From NCBI RefSeq assembly GCF_001667185.1, contig NZ_LZIC01000013.1, forward strand, positions 39,561 to 103,560: DNA of 64,000 nt, read 5' to 3'. A program made the translations under genes and the position numbers. Within the stretch, counting starts at the first letter, position 1, and each line of letters opens with the position of its first letter. Positions 7,255 to 16,914 of the stretch are shown piece by piece. The notes under the pieces are model-generated. The model was not told the origin of the DNA. It worked only from the letters and a program-made list of their open reading frames with translations, and did no database searches. This DNA comes from Mycobacterium sp. 852002-50816_SCH5313054-b (GTDB lineage: Bacteria > Actinomycetota > Actinomycetes > Mycobacteriales > Mycobacteriaceae).

Positions 7255-9099
7255 TCAATCCGTGGTTTGCGCGACCCTCAATTCGTGTTCGGCCCGATCC
7301 ATGAAGGCCGCCTGCTCGACGTCGATGAGGGTCACCGTCTCGACTTTGGTGAGGGGCATGCTCTCGACGCCCGTGGGCGCCGGCGTTTCGACGGTCGCTA
7401 TTGCGATCCGAGTGCTCGTCTCGTGTTTGGACAGGGGGCGCATGTGGTCCCATCCCTCGATCGTCAGTTTCGGACTCTGATCCTGGCCGCTGAACTCCTC
7501 CAGGTAATAGCGCAGGGATTCACCTGTCGTGTGATCGACCAGCGGCACACGGGAGCTCACGTGGAGATACACCGCCCGGGTGCCCTGCGGAAGCTGCCCC
7601 AACTCCCGAATCACGTGGAAGAGGTTGAAACACACGAGGGGACCGTCCAAGTACAGGTGGTAAGTGCCGTCGTCGGCTTCCCGATCGGACACCGGATTGC
7701 GGAACAGACTGAAGAAGCGCGCGACGAAATTCGGCTTGGCGTATTCCGACCCGTTGCTCAGGGTGTGCCAGAGCCCGACGTACCAAAGGTTCAAGACCAA
7801 CTCCAGCGCGACGCCGGCGATGATGCCGATGAGCAGGTCCGTTGTCACGGTCACGAGCAATGTGGTGACGAAGACGACGAACTGCTCCGTCCCGATCCGC
7901 GCGATTTTGAGCCAGAGTGCGGGCTTACAGAGCTTGTAGCCGATGAATACCAGGATGGCGCCCAGGACTGCCATCGGGACCATGTCGATCAGGTAGCGGC
8001 CGAGCAGCACAAACGTCAGCAGGAAGCAGGCGTTGTAGAAGTTGGCCCACTGGGTCCGGCCCCCCGCCATGACATTCGCGGTGCTCTTGACCATGCCCGG
8101 GATGATGGTCAAGCCACCGAGAAGGCTCGAGGCGCCGTTAGAAACGCCCATCGCCAGCAGGGTCCGGTCCGGGTTGGACCGGCGGCGGTAAGGGTCGATA
8201 TTGTCCACGGCCGCGATCGTCGCCAGGGACTCGGTCGCGTCGATCAAGAGCAGGGTGACCACCAGGTAGCCCAGGGGCAGCCACACCGCGGCATCGGTGA
8301 ATGCCTCACCGAACTGGGGGAAGACGATCCCATGCTCGAGCGAATCGGGCACGTTGATCAGATAGTGCTTGTCCATCTTCAAGACAAATGTGCTGACCAA
8401 TGTGCCGCCCAGGAACACCCAGACCGGCGGCGGCATGACCTTGAGCAGCCGCCCGGGCAGGACTGACAGCGCGAACAACGCTGCCAGGCAACCGATCCCG
8501 AGCGCGCAGACCTTGGGGCTCATCGATCCGAGATGACTGGGCACCTCGCCCAGGACAGCCCAGAACTCGTGGGCCTCGAACTTCACTCCCATGAACAGCG
8601 GGATCTGCTTGACGATGATCATCAGGCCGATCGCCGCCAGCATGCCGTGGATCGCCGCGGCCGGGAAGATGGCGCTCAGGCGCGCCACCTTCAGCTTGGC
8701 AAGAACTACTTGCAATACGCCCGCGATGGCGATCGCGACCAGGACCAGGGGGTATCCCACGGCGAGTAGCTCGGATGTGGAGCCGCCGCGGCCCAGGTGG
8801 GCGTGTCCCAGTGCGATCATGCCGGCGAACAGAGCGGGCGCCAACCCCGCGGCCGGGCCGCTGATCGTCACGTACGAGCCGCCCACGAACGGCAAGATGA
8901 AGCCGGCGATGATCGCCGACATGATCCCGCAGATCGGCGGAGCACCCGAGGTCATCGCGATTCCCATCGAGAACGGCAGCGAGATCATGGCGACCGTGAA
9001 ACCCGACCGAAGGTCGTAGCGCCAGTGTTTAAGACCGGCCAGGCCATTGCGGGGCTTTTCGGTCAAAACGGTTGCCGGAACGGTTCTGGCCTGCAGCAC
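7255..9099 (-). CDS. SulP-family inorganic anion transporter with C-terminal STAS-like domain
   Basis: A 614-residue membrane protein. The first 430 residues form a SulP-type transporter with about 12 hydrophobic segments and typical motifs near TM1 (SLPFSMGIAMTSGAPP) and TM3 (GPAAGLAPAL). The C-terminal 150 residues hold a STAS-like region (YLDGPLVCFNLFHVIRELGQLP, then AVYLHVSSRVPLVDHTTGESL) and a variable tail. SulP proteins carry sulfate, bicarbonate or other anions; the neighbour SbtA-type gene makes bicarbonate the more likely cargo, but sulfate cannot be excluded given the sulfur operon nearby. The start is GTG with GAGAGG upstream. It lies downstream of the SbtA-type gene on the same strand, with a 366-base gap containing direct repeats. 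Confidence 0.85.
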   Translation of the reverse strand: MLQARTVPATVLTEKPRNGLAGLKHWRYDLRSGFTVAMISLPFSMGIAMTSGAPPICGIMSAIIAGFILPFVGGSYVTISGPAAGLAPALFAGMIALGHAHLGRGGSTSELLAVGYPLVLVAIAIAGVLQVVLAKLKVARLSAIFPAAAIHGMLAAIGLMIIVKQIPLFMGVKFEAHEFWAVLGEVPSHLGSMSPKVCALGIGCLAALFALSVLPGRLLKVMPPPVWVFLGGTLVSTFVLKMDKHYLINVPDSLEHGIVFPQFGEAFTDAAVWLPLGYLVVTLLLIDATESLATIAAVDNIDPYRRRSNPDRTLLAMGVSNGASSLLGGLTIIPGMVKSTANVMAGGRTQWANFYNACFLLTFVLLGRYLIDMVPMAVLGAILVFIGYKLCKPALWLKIARIGTEQFVVFVTTLLVTVTTDLLIGIIAGVALELVLNLWYVGLWHTLSNGSEYAKPNFVARFFSLFRNPVSDREADDGTYHLYLDGPLVCFNLFHVIRELGQLPQGTRAVYLHVSSRVPLVDHTTGESLRYYLEEFSGQDQSPKLTIEGWDHMRPLSKHETSTRIAIATVETPAPTGVESMPLTKVETVTLIDVEQAAFMDRAEHELRVAQTTD

Positions 9100-9465
9100 G
9101 GTGAGCGCCTCTCGACAACGGATAGAACACGATATGGGTCAAATTCATATGGAACTCATGCAGTTTGCTCCCGGCGGCACCCATGGCGGCCCCAGTTAAC
9201 GCGTCTTTACGAACAATTGACATCACTTTTACGAACAGTCGACGCGCACGGCGTCGGCTTGGAACATCGTGGAAACATCCGGTCGGTCGCTGGGGGGTCG
9301 GGACGGATGGTGCGTCCCGCTCGCACGCGATGGTGAGGCTCCCGGCGCCATCGCCGTAGGCAACCCACCTACAGCGGGCCTGCGCACGCGTATTGCGCTC
9401 GGCTGCAAGCGGACTGGGTGACGCAGACGCCGCACCGCGATGAGCCGTTCTCGGCCCTCAGGGCA
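9100..9465. other. Intergenic region between SbtA-type and SulP genes, with 22-bp spaced direct repeats
   Basis: No coding sequence is supported in these 366 bases. The region holds the likely promoter of the SulP gene on the minus strand and the tail of the SbtA-type transcript. The decamer TTTACGAACA occurs at 9206-9215 and again at 9228-9237, one copy every 22 bases, which would place both on the same face of the helix and suggests a regulator site. No convincing terminator hairpin was seen. Confidence 0.5.
9206..9237. repeat. Two direct repeats TTTACGAACA with 22-bp period
   Basis: Exact copies of TTTACGAACA at 9206-9215 and 9228-9237. They lie about 110-130 bases upstream of the SulP start codon. 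The two-turn spacing is typical of cooperative activator or repressor binding. The binding protein is unknown. Confidence 0.6.
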
Positions 9466-10701
9466 CTAGAACCAGTGCGAGACCAGGCGGTTGATCTCGA
9501 TATAGAGCGGGATTCCGATGGTGACGTTGTACGAGAACGTCAAACCCAGCGATGCGGCCAGCGGCAGGGTTGGGCTTGCCTCGGGGATGGCCAGCCGCTG
9601 GACCGCAGGAACGGCGATGTAGGAAGCCGCGCCGCAGAGCACCGCGAACAGCACGTAGGTTCCGGGCTTGAAGTCGGCATGAGTCGCGGCCGCGTAGAGG
9701 TGAGCGACGATGATGCCCAGCGGCGCAAAGATATTCGGCGCGAGCAAACCGAAAAAGATGAAACCGGGGCCCGCCGACCGAAGGTCCTTCAACTTGCGGG
9801 AGGCCGTCATGCCCATCTCGAGCAGAAAAAGACACAGCACGCCCTGGAATGCCAATACGAAGAACTTGTCGTCATCCGCGACGACCTTCTGTCCTTGCAG
9901 GCCACTGATAAGCCCGATGGCGATGCCGCCGAAAAGGAGGACGAGTCCGGGGTTCAGGAACACTTCCTGCAGCAGTTCACGGGAGAAAAGGGGCATCCTC
10001 TTGGGCTTACCGATGGGTGGGCTCTGATCGGGCTCCCAGTTCGGATGCTCCAGCTTCTCCATCGCGAGCTCTAGCTCCTGCTCGACGCCCCGATCGTGCT
10101 CGGCCTCCAGGCTCTGGCCGTGTGGAGGCTTTGCCGCCGTGCCGGGCCCGACGCCGACCTTGACCGGTGGCGTGTACCCGGGCTCGTCGGGCATGTTCCC
10201 CGCCGCGTCCATGTTCCGGTGGCGCAGCAGCGCAACGAAGTACAGCGCCACCAGGCAGCCGGGGACCTCCATGACGGCCAGCATCACCGGCATGTAGGGG
10301 TTGAACGAGATGCCGACGGCGGCCAGGACCGCCAGGCAGGTGGCGAACGTGCCCGCTGAGTCGGATCCGTAATAGCCGGCGACGGTGGCGCGATCCACCT
10401 TTCGCAAGGACGTCAGCCAACCCATCAGCGCGTAGGCGACGGCCCCGATCACAAAGTTGAGCAGGAAGCCCACCGCCATGAATCCGACGATGACGCCGAC
10501 GCTGGAGGCGTTGACGTTGGCGAGCTCCTCGCCGCCGTGCCAGCCGATGGCCAGCAGCAGGTACATAGTCAGGCCCTGATAGATCACGTACGGGAACTCG
10601 AAGCGCACCTTGAGGATCGGGATCAGGAAGCCGAAGTAGAAGAACAGCAGGAGCGGCTTGAACAGGTTGTGGGTGAAGTTGTGCCAGAACTCTTGCAGCA
10701 T
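9466..10701 (-). CDS. sbtA: SbtA-type sodium-dependent bicarbonate transporter
   Basis: A 411-residue membrane protein with about ten hydrophobic segments in two halves separated by a charged cytoplasmic linker near residues 175-235, as in the SbtA/DUF897 family of sodium-dependent bicarbonate transporters first known from cyanobacteria. Recognisable segments include GYYGSDSAGTFATCLAVL, LLEMGMTASRKL and FSYNVTIGIPLYI. The ATG start has a purine-rich AGAGAGG before it. In M. tuberculosis the corresponding place between hemN and mbtI holds Rv2387, likewise a membrane protein opposite to mbtI. A role in supplying bicarbonate for carboxylases is inference. No adjacent SbtB/PII-like regulator gene is visible. 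Confidence 0.82.
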   Translation of the reverse strand: MLQEFWHNFTHNLFKPLLLFFYFGFLIPILKVRFEFPYVIYQGLTMYLLLAIGWHGGEELANVNASSVGVIVGFMAVGFLLNFVIGAVAYALMGWLTSLRKVDRATVAGYYGSDSAGTFATCLAVLAAVGISFNPYMPVMLAVMEVPGCLVALYFVALLRHRNMDAAGNMPDEPGYTPPVKVGVGPGTAAKPPHGQSLEAEHDRGVEQELELAMEKLEHPNWEPDQSPPIGKPKRMPLFSRELLQEVFLNPGLVLLFGGIAIGLISGLQGQKVVADDDKFFVLAFQGVLCLFLLEMGMTASRKLKDLRSAGPGFIFFGLLAPNIFAPLGIIVAHLYAAATHADFKPGTYVLFAVLCGAASYIAVPAVQRLAIPEASPTLPLAASLGLTFSYNVTIGIPLYIEINRLVSHWF

Positions 10702-12402
<1,701 letters not shown>

Positions 12403-12552
12403 CGCCCGAGTGGTCTTTCGTCGAGATCTACGCCGGCGCAAACAAGTGCGAGTCAGGTGCACGTTAGCGCCGATCTCGGCGTGCAAGAACGCCCGTCGCT
12501 CGGCCCCGTAAGGACTTTTGGCCCTAGTCGACGGTCTCCTGGGCGTGTCATC

Positions 12553-12582
12553 TTGATGTAACTGCATGACACAGGTACTGAT
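12553..12582 (+). promoter_or_regulatory. Likely SigA-type promoter of the desaturase gene
   Basis: A -35-like TTGATG at 12553-12558 and a -10-like TACTGA at 12576-12581 are separated by 17 bases, about 27 bases upstream of the GTG start of the desaturase, which has a strong GGGAGGGG Shine-Dalgarno. No IdeR box is apparent here. Confidence 0.5.
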
Positions 12583-12608
12583 AGACACACATAACTGGGA
12601 GGGGTCCC

Positions 12609-13625
12609 GTGTCCGACAGCTTGACCAACCTGCAGCTACTCCAGGAGCTCGAGCCCGTGGTCGAGCAGCTGCTCGACCGCCACCTCTCGCTGTTCAAGGA
12701 GTGGAACCCGCACGATTACGTCCCGTGGTCGGACGGCAAGAACTTCTACGCCCTGGACGGTCAGGACTGGGAGCCCGGACAGAGCCGGCTTTCCGACGTC
12801 GCACAAGTCGCGATGGTGCAAAACCTGCTGACCGAGGACAATTTGCCGTCGTATCACCGCGAGATCGCGATGAACTTCAGCATGGACGGCCCGTGGGGCC
12901 AGTGGGTGAACCGGTGGACCGCCGAGGAGAACCGGCACAGCACTGCGCTGCGCGACTACCTGGTTGTCACCCGCGCGGTCGACCCGGTCGAGCTGGAGAA
13001 GCTGCGGATGGAGCAAATGACGCGGGGGTTCAGCCCGGGCCAGAACCAACAGGGCGACATGTTCGCTGAGAGCCTGTTCGACTCGGTCATGTACGTGTCG
13101 TTTCAGGAATTGGCCACCCGCGTCGCGCACCGCAACACCGGTAGAGCCGCCGACGACACCATCGCCGAACAGTTGATGGCGCGGGTGTCGCACGACGAGA
13201 ACCTGCACATGATCTTCTACCGCGACGTCAGCGCCGCCGGCCTGGACATCGCCCCCAATCAGGCGATGAGGTCGGTGCACCGCATCCTGCGCAACTTCAA
13301 GATGCCCGGATTCACCGTGCCGGAGTTTCGGCGCAAGGCCGTGATCATCGCGGTCGGAGGTGTCTACGACCCGCGTATCCATCTCGACGAGGTCGTCATG
13401 CCGGTGCTGAAGAAATGGCGCATCTTCGAACGTGAGGACTTCACCGGCGAGGCCGCCCGGATGCGCGACGACCTCGCCGTGCTGATCAAGGAACTCGAAG
13501 TCGCCAGCGACAAATTCGACGAATCCAAGCAGCGCTACCTCGAACGGGAGGCCCGCAAGGCCGAGCGGATCACCGCCAGTCGGGTGCTCAAAACCGAAGG
13601 CACACTGACGCTCAGCGGACGATAG
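12609..13625 (+). CDS. Acyl-[ACP] desaturase, DesA1-like
   Basis: A 338-residue soluble diiron desaturase closely resembling mycobacterial DesA1 (Rv0824c, 338 residues). Diiron ligands are in place: E76, E107 and H110 (EENRH), E167 (FQELATR), and E197 with H200 (DENLHM). Such enzymes introduce double bonds into acyl-ACP chains, mainly for mycolic acids. Its place between mbtI and mbtA is unusual and could point to the unsaturated acyl chain of mycobactin, but that is inference, since no IdeR box precedes it. It may be a paralogue of a desA1 elsewhere in the genome. Confidence 0.88.
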   Translation: MSDSLTNLQLLQELEPVVEQLLDRHLSLFKEWNPHDYVPWSDGKNFYALDGQDWEPGQSRLSDVAQVAMVQNLLTEDNLPSYHREIAMNFSMDGPWGQWVNRWTAEENRHSTALRDYLVVTRAVDPVELEKLRMEQMTRGFSPGQNQQGDMFAESLFDSVMYVSFQELATRVAHRNTGRAADDTIAEQLMARVSHDENLHMIFYRDVSAAGLDIAPNQAMRSVHRILRNFKMPGFTVPEFRRKAVIIAVGGVYDPRIHLDEVVMPVLKKWRIFEREDFTGEAARMRDDLAVLIKELEVASDKFDESKQRYLEREARKAERITASRVLKTEGTLTLSGR

Positions 13626-13715
13626 GCGCTCGGCCGGGTAACGGTTCGGGCACGTTTCGGTCGTCGCCCCGACACGTCATGCCGCGCCGCGGTTGTGCTC
13701 ATCGAGAATGCGGGC

Positions 13716-15188
13716 ATGACGCAATCGCGGGAGCCCACGTTGGCGCGTGAGATCTCCCGCCAGACTTTTCTGCGGGGCGCCGCCGGCGCGTTGGCCGCCG
13801 GCGCCGTTCTCGGATCGGGCCGAGTCGGCCCGGTCCGGGCCGCCGCCGCTCCGGCCGCGTCCGGCTGGGACGGCCTCTCCACCGCCTTGGGCGGCAAGGT
13901 GCTGTTGCCGGGTAGCCCCCAATTCGCCTCGGCCAAGCAGGTTTTCAACACCAACTACAACGGCTCCGCGCCGGCGGCGATCGTCACCCCGACGTCGGCG
14001 GCGGACGTGCAAAAGGCGATGGCGTTTGCCGCCGCCAACAACCTCAAGGTTGCCCCGCGCAGCGGCGGGCACTCGTACATCGGCGCGTCCACGGCCAACG
14101 GGACCATGGTTTTCGACCTCCGTCAGCTGCCGGGGGAAATCAATTACGACGCGGCCAGCGGCCAGGTCACCGTGACGCCGGCGACGAGCCTGTACGCGAT
14201 GCACCAGGCGCTGGCCGCGGCCGGCCGCGGCATCCCGACGGGCACCTGCCCGTCGGTCGGCGCCGCGGGCCACGCCCTGGGCGGCGGGCTGGGCCCCCAA
14301 TCCCGGCACGCGGGCCTGCTGTGCGACCAATTGACGTCGGCGTCGGTGGTGCTGCCCGGGGGCCAGGCGGTCATGGCGTCCGCCGCGAGCAACCCCGACC
14401 TGTTCTGGGCGCTGCGCGGCGGCGGTGGCGGCAACTTCGGCGTGACGACCTCGCTGACCTTCGCCACGTTTCCGACCAGTGACGTCGACGTGGTCAACCT
14501 GAATTTCCCGCCGCAGTCCTTCGCGCAGATCTTGCTCGGTTGGCAGGGTTGGCTGCGCACCGCCGACCGAAACAGCTGGGCCCTGGCCGACGCCACCGTC
14601 GACGCGATGGGCGCGCACTGCCGGATCATGGCGACCAGCCCCGCGGGCTCGGGCGGGAGCGTGGCAAAGGCGATCACCTCGGCCGTCGGGCTGCAACCGA
14701 CCGGGACCGAGAGCCACACGTTCAATTACCTGGATCTGGTGCGTTATCTGGCCGTCGGGAACCTCAACCCGGCGCCGCTCGGGTACGTCGGCGGCTCCGA
14801 CGTGTTCACGACGCTCACCCCGGCCGCGGCCCAGGGGATCGCCTCCGCGGTCGACGCCTTCCCCCGGAGCGCGGGGCGCATGCTGGCGATCATGCACGCC
14901 CTCGACGGTGCCCTCGCCACCGTGGCGCCGGGCGCCACCGCCTTTCCGTGGCGCCGGCAGTCGTCGCTGGTGCAGTGGTACGTCGAAACCGGTGACCCGG
15001 CTGCGGCCACCAACTGGCTCAACACCGCACATCAAGCGGTGCAACCGTATTCGGTCGGCGGCTACGTGAACTACATCGAGGCCGGCCAGCCGCCGTCGCG
15101 CTACTTCGGCCCGAACCTGTCCCGGCTGAGCGCCGCACGGCAGAAGTACGACCCCGGCCGGGTGATGTTCTCCGGGCTGAATTTCTAG
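13716..15188 (+). CDS. Secreted FAD-linked oxidase of the berberine bridge enzyme family
   Basis: A 490-residue flavoprotein with an N-terminal export signal: basic ISRQTFLRG, then a hydrophobic stretch to an Ala-rich cleavage region near residue 45. This resembles a Tat signal, but the second arginine is Gln (SRQTFL). The mature part has the FAD-binding motifs of the family: the His-linking PRSGGHS, the Cys-linking GTCPSVGAAGH with GGGLG, and the C-terminal YDPGRVMFSG. Presence of both residues suggests bicovalent FAD. Substrate is unknown; relatives oxidise sugars, alcohols or alkaloids. The ATG at 13716 is preferred over 13695 since it places the signal at the N-terminus. Confidence 0.82.
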   Translation: MTQSREPTLAREISRQTFLRGAAGALAAGAVLGSGRVGPVRAAAAPAASGWDGLSTALGGKVLLPGSPQFASAKQVFNTNYNGSAPAAIVTPTSAADVQKAMAFAAANNLKVAPRSGGHSYIGASTANGTMVFDLRQLPGEINYDAASGQVTVTPATSLYAMHQALAAAGRGIPTGTCPSVGAAGHALGGGLGPQSRHAGLLCDQLTSASVVLPGGQAVMASAASNPDLFWALRGGGGGNFGVTTSLTFATFPTSDVDVVNLNFPPQSFAQILLGWQGWLRTADRNSWALADATVDAMGAHCRIMATSPAGSGGSVAKAITSAVGLQPTGTESHTFNYLDLVRYLAVGNLNPAPLGYVGGSDVFTTLTPAAAQGIASAVDAFPRSAGRMLAIMHALDGALATVAPGATAFPWRRQSSLVQWYVETGDPAAATNWLNTAHQAVQPYSVGGYVNYIEAGQPPSRYFGPNLSRLSAARQKYDPGRVMFSGLNF

Positions 15189-15225
15189 CCGCCTGTCGGG
15201 TGCTGCGGGGGCAGGACGCGTGTCC

Positions 15226-15302
15226 TAGACTTTGCAGCCGTGCACGAGGCGCAAGGCGTTGCCCGTGAAGCGGCGGGCCGTCGTCAATCGGTTCGATGGT
15301 GA
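15226..15302 (+). promoter_or_regulatory. Candidate leaderless leader ORF before the MFS gene
   Basis: A -10-like TAGACT at 15226-15231 is followed by a GTG at 15240 that opens a 20-codon ORF ending in TGA at 15300-15302. That stop overlaps the MFS start region (ATG at 15296, GTG at 15299 giving GTGA). The arrangement fits leaderless transcription with translational coupling. Evidence is positional only; no conserved peptide motif is seen. Confidence 0.35.
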
Positions 15303-16906
15303 CTCAGGTCGCCGAGCGCGCCGACGGCGGGCAGCCGGCGCCCTCGCCGTTGCGCGATCGCCTGTACCGCGGCCTGTTCATCGCGCAGTTCATCTCCAAC
15401 ATCGGGACCTGGATGCAAAGCGTGGCGGCCCAATGGTTCTTGATCGAGGAGCACGGCAGCGCCGCCATCGTGTCGCTGATCCAGACGGCCAGCCTGGGGC
15501 CGACGCTGGTGCTGGGGCTGTTCGCCGGCGTGCTGGCCGATCTGTTCGACCGGCGGCGGCTGTTGATCTTCCTGCAGTCCTACGCGGTGGTGGTGGCGCT
15601 GGCGCTGGCCGCGCTGACCTACGGCGGTCACCTCACCCCGACATCGCTGTTGCTGTTCACCGTTGCCATCGGCTGCGCTTCGGCGCTGACCGCACCGGCC
15701 TGGCAGGCGATTCAGCCCGAGGTCGTCCCGCGCGAGCAGATACCCGCCGCAGCCACCTTGTCCAGCGTCTCGGCGAACGTGGGCCAGGCGGTGGGACCCG
15801 CCATCGGCGGCGTCGCCGTCGCGCTGGCCGGCCCCGCCGCCGTCTTCGCGATCAACGCGGTCTCGTTCGCCGGGATCATCGTCGTCCTGCGGGGCTGGAA
15901 GCGCCCCAAGCAAATCGCGCCGATCGAGCGAGAACGCATCAGCCAGGCGATCGGCACCGGACTGCAATACGTGGCCCACAGCCCGATCTTTCGCAGAATC
16001 CTGTTGCGCGCCAGCCTTTTCCTGTTCCCCGCATCGGCCCTGTTGGCCCTGTTGCCCGTGGCCGCCGACCACCGATGGCACCTGGGAGCCAGCGGCTACG
16101 GTCTGACACTGGGGGCGATCGGGCTTGGCGCGACGATCGCGGTCGCGGTCGCCACACCGCTGCGCCGGAAGGTGTCGGCCAACGTGCTCCTGGCAGCATG
16201 CGCCGCCGTCTATGGTCTCGCGCCGGCGGCGGTCGGGTGGCTGCCGTTCGCGGCGGCGATGCCCGCGTTGGTGCTGGCGGGGATGTCCTGGCTGATCACC
16301 TTGTCGACGTTGAACGCCGCGGCGCAACTGCACTTGCCGCAATGGGTTCGGGCCCGGGGGTTGTCGGTTTATCTGCTGGTGTTCACGGGTTCTATGGCGA
16401 TCGGCTCATACTGCTGGGGCGTCATTGCCACGCAGGCGGGGCTCGAGATCTCGCTGACGTGCTCGGCGGTGCTGCTGGGCGTGGCCGCCCTCAGCGTCGC
16501 CGTGCTGCCGTTGCGGGCGGCCACCGGGCTGCTGAGCCGCGACATTTCCACGTGCTGGACGTCGCCGATGGTCGTGTTCGAGCCGCGCGCCAACGACGGG
16601 CCGGTGCTGGTGACCGTGCAATATCGAGTGTCGGCCGAGAACCTCAATGGCTTCGTCGAGGCGATGAGCGCGGTCCGGCGATCACGCCTGCGTACCGGTG
16701 GCCACAGTTGGCGGTTGTACCGCAGCACCAAGAGTCCCCAACTCATGCTGGAGCGGTTCACCGTGGCATCGTGGGCCGAGTTCGAGCGCCAGCACACCGA
16801 GCGTTGGTTGAGTTCCGACCATGATGCCGCCGTGAAGGCGGTCAGCTACACCGTCGACAACGCCCGGGTGCACGATTACTACCTCGCGGTGCGGGTGCAG
16901 CACTAA
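15296..16906 (+). CDS. MFS exporter (EntS-like, MFS_3) with C-terminal monooxygenase-like ferredoxin-fold domain
   Basis: A 536-residue protein. Residues 25-410 form an MFS transporter with about 12 hydrophobic segments, starting FIAQFISNIGTWMQSVAAQW and containing the loop LADLFDRRR, as in the enterobactin exporter EntS group. The last ~110 residues (VLVTVQYRVSAENLNGFVEAM to the end) look like a small antibiotic-biosynthesis-monooxygenase-type domain, a fusion seen in some actinobacterial MFS_3 proteins. Position in the mycobactin locus, convergent with mbtA with only eight bases between stops, makes siderophore export a reasonable guess, but M. tuberculosis uses MmpL4/5 for that purpose. 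Confidence 0.8.
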   Translation: MVTQVAERADGGQPAPSPLRDRLYRGLFIAQFISNIGTWMQSVAAQWFLIEEHGSAAIVSLIQTASLGPTLVLGLFAGVLADLFDRRRLLIFLQSYAVVVALALAALTYGGHLTPTSLLLFTVAIGCASALTAPAWQAIQPEVVPREQIPAAATLSSVSANVGQAVGPAIGGVAVALAGPAAVFAINAVSFAGIIVVLRGWKRPKQIAPIERERISQAIGTGLQYVAHSPIFRRILLRASLFLFPASALLALLPVAADHRWHLGASGYGLTLGAIGLGATIAVAVATPLRRKVSANVLLAACAAVYGLAPAAVGWLPFAAAMPALVLAGMSWLITLSTLNAAAQLHLPQWVRARGLSVYLLVFTGSMAIGSYCWGVIATQAGLEISLTCSAVLLGVAALSVAVLPLRAATGLLSRDISTCWTSPMVVFEPRANDGPVLVTVQYRVSAENLNGFVEAMSAVRRSRLRTGGHSWRLYRSTKSPQLMLERFTVASWAEFERQHTERWLSSDHDAAVKAVSYTVDNARVHDYYLAVRVQH

Positions 16907-16914
16907 GAATCGCG

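Noticed and set aside
4007..7480. A 1157-codon open frame on the plus strand across sirA, its leader and hemW
   Set aside because: It is antisense to sirA and out of frame with hemW, both of which have complete family motifs. Long stop-free antisense frames are expected at this GC content.
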